Made by a program: the position numbers and the translations under genes
Notes under the pieces: model-generated
Told to the model about the DNA's origin: nothing
The model's input: only the letters and a program-made list of their open reading frames with translations
The model's database searches: none
NCBI GenBank assembly: GCA_947466965.1
Contig: CANIFU010000001.1
Location: 1-61,884 of the forward strand
Reading direction: 5' to 3'
Length of the DNA stretch: 61,884 nt
From: Bacteroidota bacterium
Lineage (GTDB): Bacteria; Bacteroidota; Bacteroidia; 2-12-FULL-35-15
Shown: piece after piece, positions 8,296 through 16,921 of the stretch
Layout of the letters: each line of letters opens with the position of its first letter
Numbering within the stretch: the stretch's first letter is position 1

Positions 8296-8365
8296 CTATT
8301 ACTTCTCATAAAATAAATATTCTCTTTCACCAAAAGTAATTGTTCTATTTAAATACAAAAACAGT

Positions 8366-8578
8366 ATGAAATTAATACAGAAATTAAGTAAAGTAGATGA
8401 ACTTTATTTTACAAATGATTTTGAAGATGCTGTTATTAGATACTCAAAAAAAGACGGGTATTTTGTAAAGTTTAAAGGCAAATCAGAGTTTCCACAAGTC
8501 CATTCAAGTCAAATTGTTTTTGATGGATTGTGTGATAATAATGAAATATCAAAAAAGGAATATGAAGATTTTAAATAA
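8366..8578 (+). CDS. Small hypothetical protein, 70 residues
   Basis: A small, highly charged, probably cytoplasmic protein with no signal peptide or membrane segment. The sequence (VDELYFTNDFEDAVIRYSKK, then a DGYFVKFKGKSEFPQ strand) looks like a compact alpha/beta domain. It has codon use typical of the window and is followed by a good terminator, which supports it being a real gene. Family and function not recognised. Confidence 0.6.
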   Translation: MKLIQKLSKVDELYFTNDFEDAVIRYSKKDGYFVKFKGKSEFPQVHSSQIVFDGLCDNNEISKKEYEDFK

Positions 8579-8631
8579 AAATCAGTGTAATTCGCACTAG
8601 CTATTTTATAGAAAAGCGAAATGTTTTAAAC

Positions 8632-8665
8632 AAAAAAACATCCTGAGTCTTCAGGATGTTTTTTT
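8632..8665. terminator. Bidirectional hairpin terminator
   Basis: A perfect 15-bp inverted repeat (AAAAAAACATCCTGA and its complement) around a GTCT loop, flanked by A and T runs. It separates the convergent 8366 and 8686 genes and can serve both. Confidence 0.9.
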
Positions 8666-8685
8666 GTTATAGATGATCGTTTCTC

Positions 8686-11565
8686 TTATTTAGTCAAAAC
8701 CAATTTCTGAACTAATTTCTGAGTGTCATTTTTAATTGTTATCATATATGAACCTGCATTTAGATCAGCTACATTAAAGGAAGCAATTTGTCCTTGTACA
8801 GGATTTTCAAAAGATTCTGTTTTTACCAATCTTCCAGTTACATCGTTAATTTCAATAACAGTAACTGAATTCATTGTATATCCGAACTCAACGTTTACTG
8901 TTGCACTTGCAGGATTCGGGTAGATAGCAACTCCATTGTTTTCAGAAAGCGAAGAGATGCCTGTAAATGTTAATATAGTTGCAACAACCGGAACTCTTGG
9001 ACTAGTACAAGACACAGTAGGAGTAGTGATTTTCCAATCATAGTAGTAGTAATAAGCAGTACTACTTGTTGTTGATCCCGTGTAACCATTTGTAATTGAA
9101 ACAAATCCTGGAGTTGTATACGGGTATGTAACGCCAGAATTATTTCTTTTTAAAGCAGGTGCTGTACCTGACGATTGTGTCAATCGGTATCCTGTTCCAG
9201 GTGTTAGTGGGAAATTTAAAGTAATAACCGATGAGTCAACAGGAAGAACAGCTGTTGTAAATGAATTTAAAACAGTACCGGCTGAATTTTTTAATTGTAT
9301 TGTTTTAGCTCCTGTTGAAGTAGCATATACCTTTACCGATGTTAATGTACATGGTGCAAGTACATCAAAGTCAAGTCCAGCATTCAGATTACTTGAATTT
9401 GAACCTGCACCACTTGATCTACCACCGTTGTAAATTGAACCAGGATAGTTGGTTGTTTCGTCAACATAATAGTTGGTTGTTGAACTGATTACCGGTGTGC
9501 TGAATGCAGCTCCTGAACCAAGCAACGTTCCGCCTGTTGCAGCGTCATACCAATTGAATGTTCCTCCTGATCCAGCAGCTGAAATGTTAAAAGATGCAGG
9601 TCCAGGGCCTGCAGCGCCTGTTCCTGTTGGGCTAGGAGCAGCTAGTACAGATACCACTGTTGGTGCTGCTGTCCAGTTTTGACATAAGCCAGTTGTAGTT
9701 AAAGAATATGTTCCTGTTGCAGTAGGGTTAATAGATTGGGTAGTTGCCGTAAAACCTGCTGGACCGGTCCAACTATATGCAGCAGCAGCAGAACTTGTTA
9801 AAGTAAGCGTTCCTGCACATGAATTTGCACCTGAACTAGCAACTAAAGGTATTTCAGGTGGATTTAGAACGGTTGATACTGTTGGAGAAAGGTTGGAGCA
9901 ACCTGCTGCACTTGTAACCAATACATTGTAATTGGATGTTGAAGTAGAGGTAACAGATGCTGCTGTTGAACCGTTTGACCATAAATAGCTTGAATAACCC
10001 GGTTGAGCCGTTAATACAACAGAACTTCCTGTGCAATATGTATAAGGCCCTGGAATTACGTTCCCGGTGATTGTGCATGTACCTTCAACTGCAGTAACAA
10101 ACTGATCAGCTGCTAATGTTCCAAAGGTAGTTGTTCCACCAGCTGGCCATTCAATAACTGCTGAGGTGATTGTTGTGTTGGCTCCTAAACCGAAATGTAA
10201 TTGTAAGGAATTAGACGTTCCATAAGTTTCACCTGATCTCACTTCGCGAACTTGTGTTCCAAATGCACCAGTTATAATAACTTTTGCACCAATTGCATCG
10301 TGATTACTGATAGTACCTGTTAAATTAAAGGTGATAAAGTGATTCGAATTATTATTGTTCATCCACAATACATCTGCAGTTCCAGTTGGAGAATTGTATA
10401 CGTTACCATAAGAAGCAACCAAATCGATCGCGCCATCATGATTTAAATCTCCTGTTGCAAATGATAAAAAAGAAGCCATTGCACCACCAAAAACGCCTGA
10501 TAATGCTGTGTAAGTTCCATTTCCATTGTTGTGATACATAACTAAACCCGGGCCCGAAATTAAAATATCTAACCAACCATCATTATCAAAATCTTCAACT
10601 ATTGATTCAATTGCATCAAAAGAAGTTGAAAAACCTGATCCAGCGGTTACATCTGTGAAAACTCCCGAACCGTTGTTTTTAAAAATTTGGCTGTTTTCAC
10701 CATGATTTGTCATTACAACATCTTGATCACCATCATTATCTAAATCTCCAAAACTGGAGGTCCAACTTTGTTTAAAGTTTCCAGCTGGTTCAATACCCAA
10801 TGCAGCAGCATCTTCGGTAAATACTCCAGATCCATTATTTCTAAATAATCGATCTCTTCTTCTTTGGTCGGTATAACTTGATGTGGATTGACGGCAATGT
10901 GCAGTGTATAAATCTAAATCTCCATCATTGTCTATGTCGAGCCAAACACTTCCATAATTACCAGAATCATAAGGATCTCCTCCTCCATAAGTCAAACCTG
11001 GATTAATATTGGTGTTTATTAATGTTGTTGATGATGCTAATGTTCCACTGTTATTTTTATAAATTTTCATATAATCATTATCATCGCATACTGCTAGGTC
11101 TACCCAACCATCATTGTTAAAATCACCAAAAGTGATATTTTGAACGAAGTAAGATCCCGTTAAAGTAGTAGTCGTTTTGGCTATTGTAGTTCCTGTCCAT
11201 GATAGTTTTACAAGGTACATTGTTCCGTTACTTCCCGTTGCTACATCTTTCCAACCATTTTGGTCTACATCTCCAACTGCCATTCCCCATACATTTCCAG
11301 TTGCTATTGTCCCTAAGTTATAATGCGTATATGAACCATTTTGATTTTGCATATCAATTACGAGTGATTTTGATTGGTCCATTTTAACAATGTCATCAAG
11401 ACCATCGTTGTTGATATCAGATACTGAAATCGCACAGCCACTGTGTGTTGCTGTTGGAATTAAACTGTTTGAATTAGTGAAAGCTGTTTGTGCATGAGAG
11501 TTGATAAGCCCAATAGAACAAACTAATCCCAACATTAATGTCTTAGAGTAGGTAGTTTTTTTCAT
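8686..11565 (-). CDS. FG-GAP/ASPIC-UnbV surface protein with T9SS sorting domain
   Basis: A 959-residue exported protein. After the signal peptide (1-25, ending SHAQ) come several FG-GAP/VCBS repeats (about 40-415) with calcium-binding-like loops such as DINNDGLDDIV, DFNNDGWVDLAV, DIDNDGDLDLY and DLDNDGDQDVV. They are followed by an ASPIC/UnbV domain (about 425-490, with DAIGAKVIITGAFGTQ, VRSGETYG and AVIEWPAG), Ig/PKD-like segments (about 500-860), and a T9SS type A sorting domain (about 880-959, with IYPNPASATVNVEF and AGSYMITI). A beta-propeller adhesin-like or carbohydrate-interaction role on the cell surface is likely, but the ligand is unknown. Single-gene unit on the minus strand. Confidence 0.88.
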   Translation of the reverse strand: MKKTTYSKTLMLGLVCSIGLINSHAQTAFTNSNSLIPTATHSGCAISVSDINNDGLDDIVKMDQSKSLVIDMQNQNGSYTHYNLGTIATGNVWGMAVGDVDQNGWKDVATGSNGTMYLVKLSWTGTTIAKTTTTLTGSYFVQNITFGDFNNDGWVDLAVCDDNDYMKIYKNNSGTLASSTTLINTNINPGLTYGGGDPYDSGNYGSVWLDIDNDGDLDLYTAHCRQSTSSYTDQRRRDRLFRNNGSGVFTEDAAALGIEPAGNFKQSWTSSFGDLDNDGDQDVVMTNHGENSQIFKNNGSGVFTDVTAGSGFSTSFDAIESIVEDFDNDGWLDILISGPGLVMYHNNGNGTYTALSGVFGGAMASFLSFATGDLNHDGAIDLVASYGNVYNSPTGTADVLWMNNNNSNHFITFNLTGTISNHDAIGAKVIITGAFGTQVREVRSGETYGTSNSLQLHFGLGANTTITSAVIEWPAGGTTTFGTLAADQFVTAVEGTCTITGNVIPGPYTYCTGSSVVLTAQPGYSSYLWSNGSTAASVTSTSTSNYNVLVTSAAGCSNLSPTVSTVLNPPEIPLVASSGANSCAGTLTLTSSAAAAYSWTGPAGFTATTQSINPTATGTYSLTTTGLCQNWTAAPTVVSVLAAPSPTGTGAAGPGPASFNISAAGSGGTFNWYDAATGGTLLGSGAAFSTPVISSTTNYYVDETTNYPGSIYNGGRSSGAGSNSSNLNAGLDFDVLAPCTLTSVKVYATSTGAKTIQLKNSAGTVLNSFTTAVLPVDSSVITLNFPLTPGTGYRLTQSSGTAPALKRNNSGVTYPYTTPGFVSITNGYTGSTTSSTAYYYYYDWKITTPTVSCTSPRVPVVATILTFTGISSLSENNGVAIYPNPASATVNVEFGYTMNSVTVIEINDVTGRLVKTESFENPVQGQIASFNVADLNAGSYMITIKNDTQKLVQKLVLTK

Positions 11566-11623
11566 GATGAATAGTTTTTTATTTTTAATATTTGTTTAGA
11601 GATGAGTAAATTAACACAATTTT

Positions 11624-13576
11624 TTATGATTTTACAACTTTTTTGAATACAACTTTTGTTCCCGAATATATTTTAATATAATATATACCTGAACTTTCGG
11701 GTAAATACAAGCTGATGGTGGATTGGAAGCTTGTGTTTTGAAGCTGCGACTGCAATTTACCATTTGCATCGAACACTTCTATTGATTTGATGAGCGTTCC
11801 GTATGCTGCTGAGATAAAGACTTTCCCATCCATAGAAATTGTTGGCCACGCTTTTACTTCTTCTTTAGAAGAGTAGGTATTGACTCCGGTTGGTAAAAGC
11901 AGATTGATGATGCTGTCGCTTGCAATAAGAATCGGCTTTTGATCCGCTGCATTATACATTGTTTCAAACGTGTTGATCTCCGCTGTGCTATACGTGAACA
12001 TGTCTGCTACCCATTTTGGTGGCAGCGACTGATAATATACTTTGGATTTAACGCTGATATTACCAACGGCTGCTGCTAAAGGGACAGCAAAATGAACCCA
12101 ATCAGTTCCGCTTCCTTCAATACTTCCAACTTTGTTGAAATCAGTATCTGCTAAGGCATCATTAGATATCTGAACCGTATCATACACAGGAGAAGTCGTA
12201 GTAAATCCGGTTGGAGGAATTCTGTTATCTTTTAATAAAATAGCCGCTCTTTCTAATACAGAGGTGAAGTCACCATTAACATCTCCAGGAACCATTTCAT
12301 AAATCTGAGGAGTGTTTGATTGGTTAATAAAGTTGTGATGGCCTTCAAATGAAGGATTTTCTCCAATTACTCGTTGTTGGTTGTTGAAAATGCCGGATTG
12401 GAAAACCGTGTCGTTGTTTGAATCGGTTACAACAAATTGCAACACTGCTCTTCGTGTCGGATAACCGGATGGAAATTTGTGCCCTGCTTTGTTTTGAATT
12501 TTTACTTTAAAGAAAGCGGTATCTGAGGTAATGCTTACTAATTGCAAATCAAAGTTGATTGTTTTTGATTTTAACATGTCTGTTGTTGCAACAATCGTGG
12601 AATCAAAACTTTTATCGGGAACATTTATTCCTAATGTTCCTTTATTGTTTTTAATTAAGTTGAGCATAAAAAGATTTGCCCCTGCAAATACGTGCTGATT
12701 AAAAGGAGTTCTCGGTGTTAAGCCTGTGAATCCATTCGCTATAATGATTGGTTCGTTTACGGGAGGCATGTGGCACGTTTGACATTTGATATTGTTTGCA
12801 GGAAAGTCTGAGTTGATATATTCATGGTATGTTGCTTGTTCTACAAAATGCCCGCCTGTAAAACTACCGGCTAAATCAGAAGTTTCAGTAATGAGGGTAT
12901 GGCATGCCGAACAAAGTCGTGCTTGATCCATATGATTACTATAAACTGGTGTGAGTCCTTCATACAATTGCATTGGCCCTACAGAAGGTGCCGTAAACGG
13001 ACCGTATTCAACATGGTTGGTGTCGTAAGGAATGATTCCGGAAAACGTATAGCCGACAGAAGGAGCAATGGCATGACATCCGCCACATGAAACCCCATCG
13101 AGTCCCAATGAATCTGTAACAAGCTCCGCTAATCCATAATACGGATGACCTTTGAATTGAGAAGTATAAGCACCCATCGGAGCATGACAATCTAAACATT
13201 TGTTTTGAAGTGGTCCGGCATGTCCTGGATTGACAGTTATTTCATGGCTCACTTTTGCTCTCCAAAAGGGATCCTTTGCCGACAATGCCATCATTGAACT
13301 TTCCCATCTGTCAACTAGGTTAACGTCTTCGCCTGCTTCATTTATATTGGAAACAGTTGCCGAATCGTAACCGTGACATCCTCTGCAACTCGATGATGGT
13401 AAAAAGTATTCACCAGGCGCTATCGGAGCACGGGTAGGAATGCCTTGGTAAGCATCCAATTGTGTTTGTGTGTGAAATTTTTTTGCCGGACTTTTAGATG
13501 CAGCGGAGTTGATGAATTTGAATCCAACTGCAAAACCGATTATAATAGAAATGATAGTAATTTTTTTTATGCTCAT
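11624..13576 (-). CDS. Five-heme cytochrome c with T9SS sorting domain
   Basis: A 650-residue exported protein (ATG at 13574-13576; an 11-codon extension upstream lacks a sensible signal). A signal segment or anchor (about 1-25) is followed by five CxxCH heme-attachment motifs: CRGCH (Cys64), CLDCH (127), CGGCH (164), CSACH (222) and CQTCH (265). The pattern resembles multiheme cytochromes of the c554 type. The C-terminal half is beta-rich and ends in a T9SS-type sorting domain (about 575-650, with IEVFDANGKLQSQL and SGIYYIKIYSG). It should receive heme in the periplasm and be exported by T9SS, acting as an extracellular electron carrier or oxidoreductase. Substrate not identified. Confidence 0.85.
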   Translation of the reverse strand: MSIKKITIISIIIGFAVGFKFINSAASKSPAKKFHTQTQLDAYQGIPTRAPIAPGEYFLPSSSCRGCHGYDSATVSNINEAGEDVNLVDRWESSMMALSAKDPFWRAKVSHEITVNPGHAGPLQNKCLDCHAPMGAYTSQFKGHPYYGLAELVTDSLGLDGVSCGGCHAIAPSVGYTFSGIIPYDTNHVEYGPFTAPSVGPMQLYEGLTPVYSNHMDQARLCSACHTLITETSDLAGSFTGGHFVEQATYHEYINSDFPANNIKCQTCHMPPVNEPIIIANGFTGLTPRTPFNQHVFAGANLFMLNLIKNNKGTLGINVPDKSFDSTIVATTDMLKSKTINFDLQLVSITSDTAFFKVKIQNKAGHKFPSGYPTRRAVLQFVVTDSNNDTVFQSGIFNNQQRVIGENPSFEGHHNFINQSNTPQIYEMVPGDVNGDFTSVLERAAILLKDNRIPPTGFTTTSPVYDTVQISNDALADTDFNKVGSIEGSGTDWVHFAVPLAAAVGNISVKSKVYYQSLPPKWVADMFTYSTAEINTFETMYNAADQKPILIASDSIINLLLPTGVNTYSSKEEVKAWPTISMDGKVFISAAYGTLIKSIEVFDANGKLQSQLQNTSFQSTISLYLPESSGIYYIKIYSGTKVVFKKVVKS

Positions 13577-13596
13577 CTTTAAATATGTTAGACACA

Positions 13597-13604
13597 CAAA
13601 TATA
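13597..13604 (-). promoter_or_regulatory. Candidate -7 box for the cytochrome gene
   Basis: TATATTTG on the minus strand fits TAnnTTTG exactly and lies 20 nt upstream of the cytochrome ATG, between the dsbD terminator and the gene. No clear -33 element. Confidence 0.4.
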
Positions 13605-13666
13605 TACAATCACTAATACAATTAAAAGTGTTTTTTGTTTATACTCCATCTTGTAGTGATTGAAAT

Positions 13667-13699
13667 AAAAAAGTCCCGAATTCAATTCGGGACTTTTTA
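13667..13699. terminator. Terminator after dsbD
   Basis: AAAAAGTCCCGAATT and AATTCGGGACTTTTT form a perfect stem with flanking A/T runs. It begins right at the dsbD stop codon, so dsbD and the downstream cytochrome gene are separate transcription units. Confidence 0.9.
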
Positions 13700-15841
13700 T
13701 TAATTGCTAGAGCGTTTTTTAAATTCATTTATTCCTTCATCCAGCCAGGTGGTGTATTCAGGAATGCCTGACTTGTATCCTCTCGGATTTACAAGGAGTT
13801 GTTCATTATGATCGATCAAAATGTATAATGGTTGCGTACTTTGTTTATATAAGGTCTCTTCCATATATTTGAATTTATCCCCAACAGTGGTAATGTCCCT
13901 TTTTTGACCGAACCAAAAAACGTTCATGTAATCTTTCGGGTCTAATTCCGCTTTGTCGTCAACATATAACGAAACCAGAACAACATCGTTGTTCAATCGT
14001 TTTGTAACTCCGGCATCCGGCCAAATGAAATCTTCCGTTTTTCTACAGTTCGCACACTGGAATCCTGTAAAATCAATCATCAATGGTTTGCCAACTTTTT
14101 TTGCATAAGCCAAGGCATGATCGTAATCATTTTTAAAATGCACAATACCATTTTTGCTTGTATGAATAAATGGCGCGAATTCAGGGTCTATATTCGTATC
14201 GTGCGCATTGATTGCTGTTCCGGATCCTCCAAATCCATTGGGTGATTCCGAATTTTCATAGGCCGGTAAAACGCCACTGAACAATTTTAATGGCGCACCC
14301 CATAATCCTGGAATTAAATAAATTGTTACAAAAAAGGAGATGATAACAAAAAACAAACGTGTAACAGAAAGGTGTTTTGTATCGCTATCGTGAGATGTTT
14401 TAAAGCCACCTAATAGATAGATGGTCATTAATGCGAAGATCACAACCCAGAGTGAAATAAATACTTCACGTGTTAGTATTCCCCAATTATATGCTACGTC
14501 TACATTTGATGCAAATTTTAATGCCAATGCCAATTCTAAAAAGCCTAAAACAACTTTAACTGTATTGAGCCAGCCACCACTTTTAGGCATTGAATTAAGC
14601 ATGGAAGGGAAAAATGCAAACAATCCGAAAGGCAGCGCTAACCCGGAAGAAAATCCGAGCATAGCCCAAAAAGCACCGGACGTATTGCCGGATGTTGATG
14701 CGGCAACAAGCGCATTCCCAACCATAGGGCCTGTGCAGGAGAAAGAGACAACTACTAGTGCCAATGCCATGAAAAAGATTCCTGCAAATCCGCCTCTATC
14801 GCCTTGTGCATCAATTTTGTTAACAAATGCGGAAGGCAGAACAATTTCAAACGCTCCTAAAAAAGATGCTGCAAAAATCAGTAGTAAAATAAAAATAACA
14901 AAGTTAAAGCCTGCGCTAGTTGCAAATGTGTTAAGCGCACCACCACCCCAAATGGCAGATATGCCGAGTCCTAGTGTTACAAAAATCACAATAATTGACA
15001 AGGCATATAAAACCGCGTTCAGTTTTCCTTTTGCTTTTGTTTTACTTCTTTTGAGAAAGAAACTTACGTTCATTGGAATTAAAGGAAAGACGCAAGGGGT
15101 GAAAAGGGCTGCAAATCCCCATAAAAATCCAGTTAATAAAATTGACCACCATGCTTTCCCTTCTAGTGTTGTATCGTCCACCTCTGAAATTATATTGTTA
15201 TTTAAACCAGTTTTTGACGTGGTTGTAGGTAACCCTTTTACCAATTCTGTTTTTGATGATGTTACCTTTTTTGAATTAAATGCTTTTACAACTGCGCTTG
15301 AGTCGATGATGCAGTTGGTTGCTGAAGTAATTGTTTCTCCCGGAATAATTTTTACATCTTGTTTTTCACATGCCGCAGTTCCATTTAATTTAACTTCAAA
15401 CGGTGTAGCGGGAGGAAAAATACATTTTTCTTCAGTGCATGCTTGGTATTCGTATTTACCTTTAACAACTATTTCTTTGTTAGCTTTTAATTTAATTTTT
15501 TGTTTGAAGGTGACCGTTTTTTCAAAATAGGAAACTTCCATTTCAAAAACTTTGTCCATTGCCTTAATTGGTGCCCCTTCAGTAGGTTTTCCAACTGCTT
15601 CATAATCCTTGCTTTTGTCAACAAAAATGTTTGCAGGCATCGGGCCATCATCCCCTTTTAAATTGAGCGAATAAACATGCCAATGATCCTCGATAGTTCC
15701 GGTAAATTGTATTTCATAGTCACAATCACTGATTTTTTTTGAACTGATTTTCCATTTAACGGGATCAACAACTTGTGCCAGTGAATGACTAACAATAAAG
15801 AAGTTTATGATCAGAAGAAAAAATCTAAAAATGTATTTCAT
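13700..15841 (-). CDS. dsbD: Thiol:disulfide interchange protein DsbD
   Basis: Moves reducing power from cytoplasmic thioredoxin across the inner membrane to periplasmic proteins (disulfide isomerases, cytochrome c maturation). The 713-residue protein starts at the ATG at 15839-15841, giving a signal peptide (MKYIFRFFLLIINFF); a TTG six codons upstream is less likely. Domains: N-terminal DsbD-alpha-like domain (about 25-165, with a CTEEKCIFPP motif), a membrane domain of about eight helices (230-510) with the cysteines in FTPCVFPLIPM and SFSCTGPMVG, and a C-terminal thioredoxin domain (about 570-713) with FQCANCRK. All three redox pairs seem present. The neighbouring multiheme cytochrome fits a link to cytochrome c biogenesis, but this is inference. 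Confidence 0.95.
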   Translation of the reverse strand: MKYIFRFFLLIINFFIVSHSLAQVVDPVKWKISSKKISDCDYEIQFTGTIEDHWHVYSLNLKGDDGPMPANIFVDKSKDYEAVGKPTEGAPIKAMDKVFEMEVSYFEKTVTFKQKIKLKANKEIVVKGKYEYQACTEEKCIFPPATPFEVKLNGTAACEKQDVKIIPGETITSATNCIIDSSAVVKAFNSKKVTSSKTELVKGLPTTTSKTGLNNNIISEVDDTTLEGKAWWSILLTGFLWGFAALFTPCVFPLIPMNVSFFLKRSKTKAKGKLNAVLYALSIIVIFVTLGLGISAIWGGGALNTFATSAGFNFVIFILLLIFAASFLGAFEIVLPSAFVNKIDAQGDRGGFAGIFFMALALVVVSFSCTGPMVGNALVAASTSGNTSGAFWAMLGFSSGLALPFGLFAFFPSMLNSMPKSGGWLNTVKVVLGFLELALALKFASNVDVAYNWGILTREVFISLWVVIFALMTIYLLGGFKTSHDSDTKHLSVTRLFFVIISFFVTIYLIPGLWGAPLKLFSGVLPAYENSESPNGFGGSGTAINAHDTNIDPEFAPFIHTSKNGIVHFKNDYDHALAYAKKVGKPLMIDFTGFQCANCRKTEDFIWPDAGVTKRLNNDVVLVSLYVDDKAELDPKDYMNVFWFGQKRDITTVGDKFKYMEETLYKQSTQPLYILIDHNEQLLVNPRGYKSGIPEYTTWLDEGINEFKKRSSN

Positions 15842-15887
15842 GAGTAGGGTGTTTTTCAATTTTTTATTTGAACCGAGGTAAAGATAA

Positions 15888-15925
15888 AAAAATAGCCCCG
15901 AAAAATCAGGGCTATTATTAAATTA
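15888..15925 (-). terminator. Hairpin terminator for the 15979 gene
   Basis: AATAGCCC and GGGCTATT form an 8-bp stem around a 10-nt loop, followed on the minus strand by seven Ts. A TATCTTTA box on the minus strand (15879-15886), just past it, may be the dsbD -7 element. Confidence 0.7.
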
Positions 15926-15978
15926 TTATTTGTAATTGATAGCCAAATACTGTTAAAATGGCATTTGCATCAATTGAT

Positions 15979-16275
15979 CTAGACATTTACTTCGAGTATT
16001 CTGTGAATAGGAATAACTACTCCTTGTTTTAAAATGACACGTTTATCTGTAACTCCCCAAACAGTAGTATTTACTTGTTTTACGCCTTCCGAGTCTTTAA
16101 ATGTGATCTTTATTTTGTTGTGCTCCAGATTGCCTAATTTTAAAGCCCTGTCAAGTTCGGCAAATCTGTTTTTTATTTCTTCACTTGTAGTTAAAACATC
16201 TGTTTCCGGAAACTTAAGTCCACTAATGTTTTCTTTCTCTATCGAAACAGGATTTGAGTTAGTTGAATTTGTCAT
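15979..16275 (-). CDS. Conserved small hypothetical protein
   Basis: 98 residues, no signal peptide or membrane segment, probably cytoplasmic. A helical N-terminal part (EEIKNRFAELDRALKLGNLE) is followed by a C-terminal beta-rich part (KIKITFKDSEGV, NTTVWGVTDKRVIL, VIPIHRILEVNV) that looks like a small SH3/Sm-like barrel. Family and function were not recognised. It ends at its own terminator at 15888. Confidence 0.7.
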   Translation of the reverse strand: MTNSTNSNPVSIEKENISGLKFPETDVLTTSEEIKNRFAELDRALKLGNLEHNKIKITFKDSEGVKQVNTTVWGVTDKRVILKQGVVIPIHRILEVNV

Positions 16276-16362
16276 ATCAGAAGCGGTTAATAGTTAGAAT
16301 TAAATAAATACTGAATCGTTATACGTGCAAAATCAAAATGTGTTACACCATGTAGCTATTTT

Positions 16363-16902
16363 TTATACCTGACGAATATGGCTGAAATTATTTACTGCAT
16401 TGTAAAATTCATCCAGCTTTTGGCTCCCGATGCGGTATTTAAGCCCGTCTTTATCGGTGAGTTCTAATGCCTCATTTCCCTGAGTAAAAAAGCGAATCTT
16501 ATTTTTGTAGTGAAGGTTGTAAACAGGTCGATTTAAAAAGTATTTACTGTATTTTACTTTTTTTATTTCTACAATATTATTTAGGTTGATTTTTACTTTT
16601 CTTGATGTCCATAAGCCATCTAGGATTAAGTTGTCTCCAATAATCTTCGTGTGAATGTGCAATACAAAGATGAGTATTAAAGAAAGTAACATTAGGATGA
16701 TTCCCATCAAAAAAAATAACTGACCTGAATTACCATCTACTGGGGAACAGGGTAATTCCATCATTGCTAGGTCAACTGGTTTTGGGTTTTCGCTCCAGTA
16801 ATAAAGTATAAAACAAAACATCGCTAAAACAGTGCGCCATACTATTGACCACTTATTATAGCCCATGTATTGTTTCTCTTCGAATAGGATTTTCTCTTGC
16901 AT
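16363..16902 (-). CDS. Membrane protein with PH-like cytoplasmic domain
   Basis: 179 residues. Two membrane segments (about 19-36 and 64-85) are followed by a soluble domain (about 90-179) with beta strands and a final helix (LKYRIGSQKLDEFYNAVNNF), the arrangement of bacterial PH-domain membrane proteins. The first loop contains a single Cys (ELPCSPVDG). No catalytic motif. It begins 19 nt downstream of the tilS stop on the same strand and may be co-transcribed with it. Function unknown. Confidence 0.65.
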   Translation of the reverse strand: MQEKILFEEKQYMGYNKWSIVWRTVLAMFCFILYYWSENPKPVDLAMMELPCSPVDGNSGQLFFLMGIILMLLSLILIFVLHIHTKIIGDNLILDGLWTSRKVKINLNNIVEIKKVKYSKYFLNRPVYNLHYKNKIRFFTQGNEALELTDKDGLKYRIGSQKLDEFYNAVNNFSHIRQV

Positions 16903-16921
16903 ACTTTTTCAAAGTTAGGAA

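Noticed and set aside
13494-13685. A 63-codon minus-strand frame upstream of the cytochrome, with a hydrophobic stretch
   Set aside because: It runs into the cytochrome gene in a different frame and begins inside the dsbD terminator, upstream of the likely cytochrome promoter at 13597, so a transcript would not contain its start.
14421-15530. A 369-codon open frame on the plus strand
   Set aside because: It lies wholly antisense to dsbD, whose domains and redox cysteines are complete. The translated product is low in recognisable motifs and has the residue bias of an antisense shadow.
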